Of a stretch of DNA of 53,497 nucleotides, positions 1 through 8,768 are shown piece after piece. Source of the DNA: an uncultured Clostridia bacterium (GTDB lineage: Bacteria > Bacillota > Clostridia > TANB77 > CAG-508); NCBI GenBank assembly GCA_947625835.1, contig CANQPY010000005.1:1-53497 (forward strand), in the 5' to 3' direction. The notes under the pieces are model-generated. The model was given only the letters and a program-made list of their open reading frames with translations, did not search any database and was not told the origin of the DNA. The position numbers and the translations under genes were made by a program. Numbering within the stretch: the stretch's first letter is position 1; every line of letters starts with the position of its first letter.

Positions 1-48
1 GAATTGTAACAAAAAAATCTAGAACGATAAGAAATTTAAAAAAAACTA

Positions 49-77
49 TTGACAAAAAAAAGAAAAACATTTATAAT
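49..77 (+). promoter_or_regulatory. Sigma-A promoter of tRNA-Gly
   Basis: TTGACA (49-54), a 17-bp spacer and TATAAT (72-77) lie about 30 bp upstream of the tRNA-Gly gene. Both hexamers match the vegetative consensus exactly. Confidence 0.85.
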
Positions 78-107
78 TTATATTGTTCATGGCAATATAA
101 ACTATAT

Positions 108-181
<74 letters not shown>

Positions 182-199
182 ATTTATTAAGTATATAAA

Positions 200-233
200 A
201 ATATCATTCTTGTAAAAGAGTGGTATTTTTTTT
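200..233 (+). terminator. Intrinsic terminator after tRNA-Gly
   Basis: A 12-bp stem (200-211 with 216-227, G-T pairs allowed) has a GTAA loop and is followed by a T run. Confidence 0.75.
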
Positions 234-329
234 ATTCCGTTTTTTATATTTTTTCTAGATAACATAAAATAATAAAATACATATAATATATAAGGGATGC
301 ATGATTAACCTAGGGAGGTGTATAAACAG

Positions 330-821
330 ATGAAAAGTACCAAGAATATTATAATAATTGCATTGTTAATTGTAATATTAGCAATGGCAGTAGGTTATTC
401 AGCATTTGCTACTCAACTAACAGTAGATGGAACAGCCGAAATTATAGGTGTATGGAACGTAAAAATTACTAATATAGAAGCAAAAGAAATTAGTAAAGGA
501 TGTAGTGCTGGAGAACCACAATTTACAAATACAAGTATAACATTTTATTCAAAATTAGCAAAACCAGGGGATAGTATCACATATGAAGTAACAATAGAAA
601 ATTCTGGTACAATTGATGCTACTTTAGGCGATATACTTTTCCAAGAACAAACAGACGGTTCACCGGCAATTAATTATGTTACAACAGAAGTTGCAACTGA
701 CCTAAAAGCAGGTGAACAAACAACATTTGATATAAAAGTAGAATATATTAAAGATACTAGTGAAGTGCCAGAAGTTAAAATAAGAAAAATGACAGGAATA
801 GTAGAATATGTACAAAAGTAA
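330..821 (+). CDS. TasA/camelysin-like secreted protein, SipW-type substrate
   Basis: A 163-residue protein with a lysine-containing N terminus, a hydrophobic segment (about residues 7-24) and AVGYSAFATQLTVDGTAEI, which resembles the cleavage region of TasA/camelysin-type proteins processed by SipW-like peptidases. The rest looks like a beta-rich extracellular domain. ATG at 330 is chosen over GTG 318 because AGGGAGGTG (312-320) sits at the right distance upstream. The gene overlaps the next one, a SipW-like peptidase, by 14 bp, so substrate and processing enzyme are translationally linked. The family call rests on the signal region and context. Confidence 0.7.
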   Translation: MKSTKNIIIIALLIVILAMAVGYSAFATQLTVDGTAEIIGVWNVKITNIEAKEISKGCSAGEPQFTNTSITFYSKLAKPGDSITYEVTIENSGTIDATLGDILFQEQTDGSPAINYVTTEVATDLKAGEQTTFDIKVEYIKDTSEVPEVKIRKMTGIVEYVQK

Positions 822-1887
822 AGACGTAATATTTTGGGGAATTATAACAATTTTAATGTTATTAAAGAGCAAGAAAGATTATATTAGATTTTGCAAAAAC
901 AGAAAATACTTTATCTATATAGTAATTCTTTCTTGCATCCATATTATTATTTTTTTCTATATGGGATTTATTTTAGGATTTACAAAAAGCCCTTATAAAC
1001 ATGATATTTTATCAATCGGAAAAAATATAATTACGCAAATTATTCCAATTCTTGGCATAGAAATTACGAGATGTGTAATAGCAACTAGAAATAAAAAAAA
1101 TAAATTAATATTATCAATAATAACAATAATATTTTTATTAATAGAAATAAAATATGATGTTATAATAGATATTTTTCCAAACAAAGAGGAATTATTCAAA
1201 TATATTTGTAGTACAATTGTGCCATTAATTTCATGTAATATCTTGTACACCTATTTAACTTTAAAAGGTTCATATGCATTACCTTTAGTATTTAGAATTT
1301 CAAAAGAATTATTAATTTTGTTATTACCTATTTTGCCAGATACAGATTGGTTTGTAACTGGCTCAATAGGGATACTATCACCAACAATAGTGTATGGATT
1401 ATTTAAATATCAATTTACAAAAGAACGAAAAGATATAAGAAAAAAGAAAAAAACTATGGTATCAAAAATTAGCTTTTGGCTAGCCATTATTTTATCCATT
1501 ACCTTAATTTGCTTTATGTTAGGTTTATTTAAATACGAATCAATTGCAATTCTTTCTGACAGTATGTTTCCAACATATAGCAGAGGTGATGTTCTTATTT
1601 TCAAAAAAGTAAATGAAGAAGAATTAAAAAAAATACCTGAAAATTCAATAATTATTTATAAAATAGGGGAACAAAACATTGCACACCGTGTTATAGATAA
1701 GAAAAAGGAAAAAGGTTCTGTATTATACCAAACAAAAGGAGATAATAATAATGCGCCTGATATAAATTTAGTAACAACAGAACAAATTAAGGGTGTGTAT
1801 GTATTTCATATTAAATATATTGGCTTCCCATCTGTATGGCTATATAGTTATTTTAATCAGGCAAAAACAAAAGTAAAAACAAAGTGA
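808..1887 (+). CDS. SipW-like signal peptidase I with membrane N-terminal domain
   Basis: A 359-residue membrane protein. The N-terminal ~200 residues hold several hydrophobic segments. The C-terminal part is a signal peptidase domain with catalytic Ser252 in SDSMFPTYSRGD, His293 in AHRVI and acidic Asp312 in KGDNNNAPD. A histidine where bacterial enzymes carry lysine is the mark of the ER-type (SipW-like) S26B class. The long polytopic N-terminal extension is more than plain SipW has. The likely substrate is the overlapping upstream TasA-like protein. The next gene (DUF5305) follows after 9 bp, so the three form one operon. Confidence 0.85.
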   Translation: MYKSKDVIFWGIITILMLLKSKKDYIRFCKNRKYFIYIVILSCIHIIIFFYMGFILGFTKSPYKHDILSIGKNIITQIIPILGIEITRCVIATRNKKNKLILSIITIIFLLIEIKYDVIIDIFPNKEELFKYICSTIVPLISCNILYTYLTLKGSYALPLVFRISKELLILLLPILPDTDWFVTGSIGILSPTIVYGLFKYQFTKERKDIRKKKKTMVSKISFWLAIILSITLICFMLGLFKYESIAILSDSMFPTYSRGDVLIFKKVNEEELKKIPENSIIIYKIGEQNIAHRVIDKKKEKGSVLYQTKGDNNNAPDINLVTTEQIKGVYVFHIKYIGFPSVWLYSYFNQAKTKVKTK

Positions 1888-1896
1888 GGAAATATT

Positions 1897-2988
1897 ATGA
1901 CTAAGACTAAAAGAAGATACAGAAATTGGACTAGGGGAAAAGAAAAAAATTATAAAGGTAATTATGCTGTTATAATTATTGCTATAATAATGCTATTTAT
2001 AGCAAATATCTGTATAAAACAGGGTATATATTATGAAGAAAATATAAAGCCAGTTTATAATTATACAGTAGAAAAAAATACTAATTATGAAGTAATATTA
2101 AAACCTAATGAATTTTATGAAACAGAAAGTCTTCCATCTGGTGGATATTATGCATCCAAAGCTATTGATAAATATAAAATAAACTTTGAATATTTTTTCC
2201 AAGGTGATAAACAAACAAATTTTGATTACACTTATAATATTGTTGCTAATTTAATTGGAACAGTAAAAGAAAATGATAATAGAGAAAAAGAAGTTTGGAA
2301 TAGGCAATTTATTTTAAGTGAAAATATTTCTAATCAATATTTAAATTCAAATGAATTTTCCATTTTAGAACAAATTGATATTGATTATGAATATTACAAT
2401 AATTTAGCACGTTCTTATGAAAAAAAATATGGAATTGCTATTGATTCTGTATTAAAACTTAATTTTAATATTTCATATAATGTAGAAATTTCTAAATTTG
2501 GAGCAGAAACAAAAAACATAGAAGATGTAATAGAATTAGAAATTCCAATAACCAATACAATAAGCCAAGTAGAAGAAAATTATGAAAAAATAGCAAAAAA
2601 CAGTATTAAACCTAAAATAGATAATATAAAAGAAATACAAATTATTTATTATATAATTGGAGGAACCTTTATATTGGGCTCAATAATTTTAATAATTGTA
2701 GAAGCAATTATTAAAAATAAAAAAGAACATGAACAAATGTATAATTATAATATTACTCATATTTTAAAATATTATAGAGATTTAATTGTAACTGTTTCTA
2801 ATAAGCCAGATTTAACAAATTTAAAAATTATGAAACTTGTTATTTTAGAAGATTTAATTGATGTAGCAGAGCAAAATAAAGTAAATATTATTCATTATGA
2901 AGTACCAAATAAAGAAGAAAGCAATTTGTATGTTATTGTAAGTAACTATGTCTATGTGTATGTTGTAACTGCAAAACAATTAAAATAA
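1897..2988 (+). CDS. DUF5305 family membrane protein
   Basis: 363 residues with one hydrophobic segment near residues 22-40, a long extracytoplasmic region, a second membrane segment at about 250-270, and a short cytoplasmic tail. The central part (NYEVILKPNEFYETESLP, then FDYTYNIVANLIGT) resembles the DUF5305 family, which is often encoded beside SipW-like peptidases and TasA-like proteins. Its role is unknown; context suggests assembly or anchoring of the secreted fibre or surface protein. A GAGGAAAT site precedes the ATG. Confidence 0.7.
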   Translation: MTKTKRRYRNWTRGKEKNYKGNYAVIIIAIIMLFIANICIKQGIYYEENIKPVYNYTVEKNTNYEVILKPNEFYETESLPSGGYYASKAIDKYKINFEYFFQGDKQTNFDYTYNIVANLIGTVKENDNREKEVWNRQFILSENISNQYLNSNEFSILEQIDIDYEYYNNLARSYEKKYGIAIDSVLKLNFNISYNVEISKFGAETKNIEDVIELEIPITNTISQVEENYEKIAKNSIKPKIDNIKEIQIIYYIIGGTFILGSIILIIVEAIIKNKKEHEQMYNYNITHILKYYRDLIVTVSNKPDLTNLKIMKLVILEDLIDVAEQNKVNIIHYEVPNKEESNLYVIVSNYVYVYVVTAKQLK

Positions 2989-2990
2989 AA

Positions 2991-3016
2991 ACTCGCATCT
3001 TGAAAAAGGTGCGAGT
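2991..3016. terminator. Bidirectional terminator between convergent genes
   Basis: ACTCGCATCT (2991-3000) pairs with AGGTGCGAGT (3007-3016), one G-T pair. The T-rich tract is better on the minus-strand side. It separates the SipW operon from the glycosyltransferase pair. Confidence 0.75.
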
Positions 3017-3028
3017 AATTTTATAAAA

Positions 3029-4192
3029 TTAATTTAAAAAAATTGTTTCATATTGTTTTACAATTTTTTGCCAATTATAAATATCTTTTATTCTTTCTTT
3101 AGCTTTTATTTCATATTGTTGTATTTCTTCAGGTTTTATATTTTCTAAAGAGTTTAATAAATTACTTAAATTATTTTCATCTTTATTCCAATATATACTA
3201 CTATCATCTGCAACTTCTCTATTAAAATTAACATCTAATAATAAATTTAATTTTGTAGAAGATAGAGCCTCTAAAAGAGATGGATTAGTTCCTCCAACTT
3301 CATGCCCATGAAGATATCCATAAGCATTTTTACGAATTTCATTTAATAAATTAGAATCGTAGACTGTTCCTACAAATTTAATTCTTTTGTCTTTTTCAAA
3401 ATGTGTTTTTTGGTTTAACTCTTCATAAAATCTATTTTTTTCTACATTAGTTATAATAACTAAATCTTTTTTTGTATTAGATTTCATAAATTCTTTTATC
3501 ATAATTTCATAATTATTTTCTGGTACAAATCTTCCCACGATTAAATAATATTCATTTTTTATAACTTGTTTTTCCTTGTACCAATTTTCTAAGGCATTTT
3601 CATCTATACTTGTATTTTTTTGTTCAGGTAAATCTGAACCATAAGCAATAAAGGTAGTATTTGGCTGATATTTTGAATATGTTTCTTTAATATATTGTTC
3701 AATATTAATTGAATCACAAATTAATAGGTCTGCATATTTTGCCATACATCTTTCAGATAATTTTAAATATTTTCTAACAAAATAATTCCATTTTTCTCTT
3801 TTCCATTCACAACCATCTGGGTTTACAAATAGCAAAATGTCCATTTTTTTTAGTTTTGCTTTATACAATCCTATAAATCCACCTATTGTAGTGCCTAAAA
3901 GGTAAATAATAGGCTTTTTTATATTATTTTGCTTTATATATTTAATAGTTCTATTTAATGCTGCTAGGTCGTAATATATAGCCTTAGCAGGACCAATGTT
4001 TGGAACTTTTATAGAAAAACATCTAGAATTATTGTATATGAATTCATTATTATCTTTTCCTAAACAAGCTACATGATATTTAATGCTAGAACTTACTTTT
4101 TTTGCTGTCAAGTTTTCGACAAAGGTTTCAAAGCCTCCATATTTAGCAGGAATTCCATTAGAACCTACAATAAAAATATGTTTTTCTTCCAA
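3029..4192 (-). CDS. Glycosyltransferase, DUF1972 + GT4 (rhamnosyltransferase-like)
   Basis: 387 residues. The N terminus IFIVGSNGIPAKYGGFETF is characteristic of the DUF1972 domain that precedes a GT4 domain in WchF/Cps2F-like rhamnosyltransferases. The C-terminal half has the nucleotide-sugar region EVGGTNPSLLEALSS with the acidic residue expected in GT-B retaining enzymes. It is probably cytoplasmic or membrane-associated and adds a sugar during capsule or wall-polysaccharide synthesis. It is transcribed from the upstream GT2 gene, 26 bp away. The exact sugar cannot be read from sequence. Confidence 0.8.
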   Translation of the reverse strand: MEEKHIFIVGSNGIPAKYGGFETFVENLTAKKVSSSIKYHVACLGKDNNEFIYNNSRCFSIKVPNIGPAKAIYYDLAALNRTIKYIKQNNIKKPIIYLLGTTIGGFIGLYKAKLKKMDILLFVNPDGCEWKREKWNYFVRKYLKLSERCMAKYADLLICDSINIEQYIKETYSKYQPNTTFIAYGSDLPEQKNTSIDENALENWYKEKQVIKNEYYLIVGRFVPENNYEIMIKEFMKSNTKKDLVIITNVEKNRFYEELNQKTHFEKDKRIKFVGTVYDSNLLNEIRKNAYGYLHGHEVGGTNPSLLEALSSTKLNLLLDVNFNREVADDSSIYWNKDENNLSNLLNSLENIKPEEIQQYEIKAKERIKDIYNWQKIVKQYETIFLN

Positions 4193-4218
4193 TTTATTTT
4201 CGCCACTCCTTTTTTATT

Positions 4219-5121
4219 TTAAAATCTATTTAAGTAAATAGATAATTTCATTTTTCGATTAATTTTTGGGTCTTTAGTTCTAAAATTTTTATTTTTTAAT
4301 AGCCATTTTTTGGCTTTTTTATCATGTGGATAAGAAATTAAATTGTCTATAACTTCTCTTGCATTAGAAGTTAAAAGATTTTCGTATCCATTTTTTAACT
4401 CTTTTGCAATATTTACTCTCATACATACTTTATTTAGAAAAGCAATTTTAAATTGTCTCTTTAATTTTTGAAAACCTTCATCTTGATATCCAAGTACATT
4501 ACCTTGATGCTGGCGATACAAAATATTACTATTGCTATCTATTATAACGTCTCCACCAATTGCATAACATACTCTTGTAATCCACGAATCATGCATAATA
4601 ATGTAGTTTGGCATATAACTTTTTATAATTTTCATTAAATCTTTATTAAAAACTTGAGTACAACCAGTTGCAAAATTTTTAATCATTTCGCCTTCAAAAC
4701 TAAAATTTCCATCTACTTGTTTTGTTTCAATAAAATTTAAATTTTCGTCTACAATTTCTAAGGCAGACATATATAAAGAAGGTTTATTTGTTTGTTTTAG
4801 CTTAGTAATTGCTGAAATTATTTTTTTAGGTTTCCATACATCATCTTGGTCAGAAAAGGCATAATAGTCAAAATTATTTCCAGATTTATTAACTAAATCC
4901 ATAAAACTTTTTGCAGGACCTAAATTGTTTCCAGAATAATAGGCTATATTGAAATTTTTTTTCTTTAAATTTTCTATTATTTCAATTGTATTATCACAAG
5001 AGCCATCATCTCGTATAAGTAAAGATATTTCTACATCTTCTTGTTTTAAGATGCTTTCAATTTGCTCTTGAAGATATTTTTCTCCATTGTATGTGGATAA
5101 TAATACTTGTACTTTGTTCAT
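4219..5121 (-). CDS. GT2 family glycosyltransferase (rhamnosyltransferase-like)
   Basis: 300 residues with a GT-A fold start (VLLSTYNGEKYLQEQIESIL), the nucleotide-binding DDGSCDNT, and the DxD-like SDQDDVW. This combination is typical of cell-wall polysaccharide rhamnosyltransferases in Firmicutes. The shared AGGAG-led start and the 26-bp gap to the downstream DUF1972/GT4 gene show a two-gene operon, probably building part of a surface polysaccharide. No polymerase or flippase is in the window, so it is not a full locus. Confidence 0.82.
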   Translation of the reverse strand: MNKVQVLLSTYNGEKYLQEQIESILKQEDVEISLLIRDDGSCDNTIEIIENLKKKNFNIAYYSGNNLGPAKSFMDLVNKSGNNFDYYAFSDQDDVWKPKKIISAITKLKQTNKPSLYMSALEIVDENLNFIETKQVDGNFSFEGEMIKNFATGCTQVFNKDLMKIIKSYMPNYIIMHDSWITRVCYAIGGDVIIDSNSNILYRQHQGNVLGYQDEGFQKLKRQFKIAFLNKVCMRVNIAKELKNGYENLLTSNAREVIDNLISYPHDKKAKKWLLKNKNFRTKDPKINRKMKLSIYLNRF

Positions 5122-5182
5122 TTTTTACTCTCCTAATACGCATTTATTATATATTTTATTGGATTTTCTGTCAATGCTTATA

Positions 5183-5209
5183 TTACATTTTGGTTACAAA
5201 TTTGTTACA
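5183..5209 (+). promoter_or_regulatory. Three 11-bp-phased TTACA repeats
   Basis: TTACA starts at 5183, 5194 and 5205, exactly 11 bp apart, about 35 bp upstream of the -35 box of the prepilin-like gene. Repeats on one helix face are typical of OmpR/PhoB-type response-regulator sites; NTTACA differs from the Bacillus PhoP box (TTHACA) mostly in the first base. The assignment is inference. Confidence 0.45.
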
Positions 5210-5244
5210 GGTTTATTATAAATTTTTGATTTTGAAAAAAATTG

Positions 5245-5273
5245 TTTACAAGGAAATTTTTCTGTGCTAAAAT
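5245..5273 (+). promoter_or_regulatory. Promoter of the prepilin/FGE gene
   Basis: TTTACA (5245-5250), 17-bp spacer, TAAAAT (5268-5273), about 100 bp before the start codon at 5376. Confidence 0.7.
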
Positions 5274-5375
5274 TTCAGTATAAACAGTTAATACAAATAC
5301 AACATAATTCTTTTAAAAGGTTTATAGGCATCCTTGTAAAAACCTAAATTTATTATACAAGTGAGGAAAAAGAAA

Positions 5376-6932
5376 ATGAAAGGGCAAAAAGAAAAATTGA
5401 AGCAAAAACGATTGAAAGGAGCTAGTGGAATAACACTAATTGCGTTAGTAATTACTATCATTGTACTTTTAATTTTAGCTGCAGTGTCAATTGCAACTTT
5501 AACAGGGGATAATGGAATATTAACGAAGGCGCAAACTGCACAAGTCTTGACAAAACAAGAAAATGCAAAAGAAAAAGTACAAGTAGAGGTATTAGGAAGT
5601 TTAGACAATAGTGGAGATATAGACTTAAGTGTATTAAATAAAAATTTAGAACATGTAGAAGGAATAACACAAGGAACACCAATAGAAAGCTTGCCAGCAG
5701 AATTAACAGTAGATGGATGCAAAGTAAAAATTGATAGTAACGGAAAAGTAACGGTAGAGGGAGAAGTAGCAGAAAATCCAACAGACCCACCAAAAACACC
5801 TACATTAAAAAATGTAAATACTGCAGAAACAAATCCAGCAGGAAGTATGCCAACAGGAGCAACAGTAGTAGAAGAAAATGGTAAAGAATTAAATGATGCA
5901 AATGAAGGCATTGTAATAAAAGATACAAACGATAATGAATGGGTATGGATAGAAGTGCCAAAATTACAGTCAAAAATGCCAGCAGATATAGAATTTACAA
6001 ATGAAACCGGTTATTCTGAAGATGACCAAGAAAAGTGTGATTCCATAACAGCAGCACTAAAAGCATATGCAGACCCATATACAAAAGGAAGTGCATCACA
6101 AACTGAAAGTTGGGCAGATGAATGGTATGCAGACAGAGGAACAAATGATATAGTAACGGAAAATACTGCAAAGTCCGAAGAACAAGGATTAAATACAGGA
6201 TGTGGATTAACACTAAGTGAATATAAAGAAACATATCAAAAAATGATAAAAAGTGTATATAAAAATGGAGGATTTTGGCTAGGAAGATATGAAGCAGGAA
6301 TAGAAGGAACAACAGAAACAGATTTAAGTAATGCAAGAACAACACATACAGATATAACAGATGGTTCACCAAAAGCAATAAGTCAAAAAGATGCAATACC
6401 ATATAATTATGTATATTGTAGTGAAGCACAAAAATTAGCAAGTAAAATGACACCAGATAGTAATAAAACAAGTAGTTTATTATTTGGAATTCAATGGGAT
6501 TTAGTATGTAAATATCTAGAAGTAAAAAGTAATGAATTAAATGTATCAGATATTAATTCAAATAGTGAAAAATGGGGAAATTATAAAAATGTAACTTTAC
6601 TAATAACAAGCCCAAATGCAAAAGGATATACTTATAATGATAAAACTTGGAGTAAAATATCAGAAAATAAATTATCATATGATGACAATAAAGATTACAC
6701 ATTACTTTCAACAGGAGCATCAGATAATACAAAGAAGTCAAATATTTATGATTTTGCAGGAAACGAATCTGAGTGGACCTTAGATCATGCTACCGCGGGC
6801 ACTAACGGTCCTTGTATCAGTAGGGGAGGCTATTTCTTTTATGACAGTTCTTACTTTCCAGCTTCTTACCGCTACGACGGCTATACGACCAGTGCTAACG
6901 ACCGCTATTCGTTTCGCCCAGCTTTGTACTGA
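5376..6932 (+). CDS. Prepilin-like protein with FGE/C-type-lectin variable domain (DGR-type target)
   Basis: 518 residues from ATG 5376 (the GTG at 5361 lies in its ribosome binding region). A basic leader is followed by the type-IV-prepilin-like GITLIALVITIIVLLIL helix; the usual Glu at +5 is Ala. After a spacer, residues ~150-518 form a formylglycine-generating-enzyme/C-type-lectin-like fold: EWVWIEVP, GGFWLGRYEAG, IYDFAGNESEW, and a C-terminal RGGYFF...SFRPALY. The last ~45 codons are rich in NNY codons and much higher in GC than the rest. That is the usual look of a variable region written by a diversity-generating retroelement. It is probably displayed on a pilus-like or membrane anchor as a ligand-binding protein. 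Confidence 0.78.
   Translation: MKGQKEKLKQKRLKGASGITLIALVITIIVLLILAAVSIATLTGDNGILTKAQTAQVLTKQENAKEKVQVEVLGSLDNSGDIDLSVLNKNLEHVEGITQGTPIESLPAELTVDGCKVKIDSNGKVTVEGEVAENPTDPPKTPTLKNVNTAETNPAGSMPTGATVVEENGKELNDANEGIVIKDTNDNEWVWIEVPKLQSKMPADIEFTNETGYSEDDQEKCDSITAALKAYADPYTKGSASQTESWADEWYADRGTNDIVTENTAKSEEQGLNTGCGLTLSEYKETYQKMIKSVYKNGGFWLGRYEAGIEGTTETDLSNARTTHTDITDGSPKAISQKDAIPYNYVYCSEAQKLASKMTPDSNKTSSLLFGIQWDLVCKYLEVKSNELNVSDINSNSEKWGNYKNVTLLITSPNAKGYTYNDKTWSKISENKLSYDDNKDYTLLSTGASDNTKKSNIYDFAGNESEWTLDHATAGTNGPCISRGGYFFYDSSYFPASYRYDGYTTSANDRYSFRPALY
6797..6930 (+). other. Probable DGR variable region (VR1)
   Basis: The 3' end of the gene is about half G+C while flanking coding sequence is under one third. 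Codons are mostly NNC/NNT encoding Y, F, D, S, T, A and N, as expected when AAC/AAT codons of a template are randomised at A. The end TTTCGCCCAG encodes the F-R-P of the lectin core, where DGR homology usually begins. No template repeat is visible in the window. Confidence 0.6.
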
Positions 6933-7033
6933 AAATACTGGATTTTCCGTACAAGTAGGACTGAACTCTGTGAAAACCAAAATTCAAACAATAGAAAAAG
7001 TAGATTTAATATGCTATAATTGAATAGGAGAGG

Positions 7034-7058
7034 CTTGAGTGGCAATAGACCACTCAAG
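7034..7058 (+). other. Perfect hairpin downstream of VR1
   Basis: CTTGAGTGG pairs perfectly with CCACTCAAG around a 7-base loop, about 100 bp after the target stop codon, with no T run. DGR targets often carry a hairpin just after the variable region, though usually much closer. The stretch 6933-7181 otherwise holds only a short open frame ending in IFIGNKKIFAF, perhaps a gene remnant. Confidence 0.4.
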
Positions 7059-7181
7059 CAAGAAAATTGTGATGCAATAAGTATAATAGATACATGTAAG
7101 AAACAAAATATGAATATTGGAGAAAGCATAAAAAATATATTTATTGGAAATAAAAAAATATTTGCATTTTGAAGTTGAGCG

Positions 7182-7216
7182 AGCCTTCCTATTTAAAGGA
7201 AAGCTCATTTTTTTTT
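7182..7216 (+). terminator. Intrinsic terminator
   Basis: GAGCCTTCC (7182-7190) pairs with GGAAAGCTC (7199-7207), one mismatch, followed by eight T. It ends transcripts from the prepilin/FGE locus. From here to 7454 I see only AT-rich sequence. Confidence 0.75.
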
Positions 7217-7454
7217 ATAAAACCATTAACTAGTAACAAAATGTAAAATATTTCCAAAAAAACTATTGACAATTTTATAAAAAAGTATTAACATAAAAAT
7301 ACAATCAAAAAAAGATTCAAAAATTTTTTAATCAAAGATTTAATTTTTTATTCAAAATCCAAAAAATCCAAAAAAATTCAAATTAAATACTAAAGGAAAA
7401 GCAAGGAGCAAGGCACAAATGAAAAATATTCGTCACTTTACTAAAAAATAAACA

Positions 7455-7483
7455 TTGACAAACGAATAAAAAAGAATTATAAT
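7455..7483 (+). promoter_or_regulatory. Promoter of the Rpn-like gene
   Basis: TTGACA (7455-7460), 17 bp, TATAAT (7478-7483): a perfect sigma-A promoter running directly into an AAGGAGG ribosome binding site. Confidence 0.85.
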
Positions 7484-7501
7484 AAGGAGGAAGAAAAAAA
7501 T

Positions 7502-8479
7502 TTGAAAGAATTCAACTATCAAGATTATCTAAAATATGAAAAACTAAAAACAAAAGAACCAAAAGGAGCATTAGGAGCTAGTACAAAAAATAAAACATAT
7601 CAATATAAAGTACATCAACCACATGATAAAATATTTAAAATAGTATTAGAAGAAAAGAAGGAAGTAGTAGGGTTATTAAATAGAATTTTACAAATAAAAG
7701 AAAAAATAAAAGAAGAAGAAATAGAAAAATATGATAATGAATATATAAATTATATGTTTCAAGACAGTGAATCTGATATTGTATATAAAATGAAAACAAA
7801 GCAAATATACTTTTTGATAGAGCATCAAAGTAAAATAGATTATGCAATGCCCAAGAGAATATTGGAATATGAAACAGGCATAATAAGTAAGGCAATAGTA
7901 GGGAAGAAAATGACTAAAAAAGACCATAAACTGCCAAGAGTAATACCAATAGTAATATATACAGGAAGTAGAAAATGGGATGTAGAAAAATACATAGAAG
8001 AATGTCAAGAAAAATTAACAAAGTCAGAACAAATAAAATTAGGTAGCTATTATGTACTAGATGTAAATGATTATACAAAAGAAGAATTAGAGAAAGACAA
8101 ATTCTTTTTATCAACAATGATGTTGTTAGAAAAAATAAAAACAGAAGAAGAATTAATAGAAATATTAGAAAGAGTAATAAAAAAAGAAAAGCAAGAAGAA
8201 AAAAGAAATATATTAAGAAGAATAATAAAACTTATATTAAAAGAAAGAATAAGTATAGAAAATCAAGAAAAATTGTTAAAAAAATTGAAAAAGGAGGGAA
8301 ACGATATGATACTAGAAGTAATTAGGAAGGAAAATGAAAAGCAAAGAAGAGAAGGACGCAAAGAGGGAAGAAAAGAAACAATTATTCAAATGTTAAAAGC
8401 AGGAGTAAAAAAAGAAGTTATTTCAAAAGCAACCAATATGTCAGAAAAAGAAATAGATAAATTAGTGCAAAATTTGTAA
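7502..8479 (+). CDS. Rpn family PD-(D/E)XK nuclease / transposase-like protein
   Basis: 325 residues from TTG 7502, placed 10 bp after AAGGAGG. The N-terminal half matches the Rpn/YhgA-like PD-(D/E)XK_2 family: DKIFKIVLEEKKEVVGLLNR with the early Asp, then YFLIEHQSKID with the ExQ catalytic pair, then LPRVIPIVIYTG. A lysine/glutamate-rich coiled region follows. The C terminus IIQMLKAGVKKEVISKATNM resembles the short helical repeat common at the end of this family. Rpn proteins are DNA nucleases reported to promote recombination and are often found near mobile genes. A fragment of a related gene follows it at 8482. Confidence 0.8.
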   Translation: MKEFNYQDYLKYEKLKTKEPKGALGASTKNKTYQYKVHQPHDKIFKIVLEEKKEVVGLLNRILQIKEKIKEEEIEKYDNEYINYMFQDSESDIVYKMKTKQIYFLIEHQSKIDYAMPKRILEYETGIISKAIVGKKMTKKDHKLPRVIPIVIYTGSRKWDVEKYIEECQEKLTKSEQIKLGSYYVLDVNDYTKEELEKDKFFLSTMMLLEKIKTEEELIEILERVIKKEKQEEKRNILRRIIKLILKERISIENQEKLLKKLKKEGNDMILEVIRKENEKQRREGRKEGRKETIIQMLKAGVKKEVISKATNMSEKEIDKLVQNL

Positions 8480-8481
8480 AG

Positions 8482-8586
8482 AAAAATCCAGAAGCAAAAA
8501 CCAAACTAGAGCAGTGGTTATGGTTAATTGCGGGGAGGGAGGATAAATTAGAAATGGTGAAGAAGGAAAAAAACCTTTCATCTTAA
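8482..8586 (+). pseudogene. Fragment of another Rpn-type nuclease gene
   Basis: An open frame encodes NPEAKTKLEQWLWLIAGRED and a short lysine-rich end before TAA. The wording is that of the middle/C-terminal part of Rpn/PD-(D/E)XK 'transposase' proteins (NPE..LEQWL). It has no start codon or ribosome binding site and abuts the stop of the intact Rpn-like gene, so it is likely a recombination leftover. Confidence 0.55.
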
Positions 8587-8613
8587 AAATTACAAATACA
8601 TAAAACATAAAAT

Positions 8614-8657
8614 TCTAAGTAATAATTTATTAATAATCAATTACTTAGGATTTTTTT
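8614..8657 (+). terminator. Intrinsic terminator
   Basis: TCTAAGTAAT (8614-8623) pairs with ATTACTTAGG near 8640-8649, with a T7 tract after it. Confidence 0.65.
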
Positions 8658-8675
8658 GTAATATAAACAATACAC

Positions 8676-8704
8676 TTGTAAAAATAAAAAAAATAGTGTA
8701 AAAT
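8676..8704 (+). promoter_or_regulatory. Promoter of the alr operon
   Basis: TTGTAA (8676-8681), 17-bp spacer, TAAAAT (8699-8704), about 65 bp before the TTG start of alr. Confidence 0.65.
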
Positions 8705-8768
8705 AGCAATATAATGTAAATAATTAAAACAAGAGAAATTATCTTAAAAAAGAAAGAAGAGAAAAGTT

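Noticed and set aside
5288..5911. Long minus-strand ORFs over the prepilin/FGE gene and elsewhere
   Set aside because: They mirror real genes, lack ribosome binding sites and have low-complexity Leu/Phe/Ser composition.
6933..7181. DGR template repeat next to VR1
   Set aside because: No stretch here or elsewhere in the window repeats VR1 with A at the variable positions.
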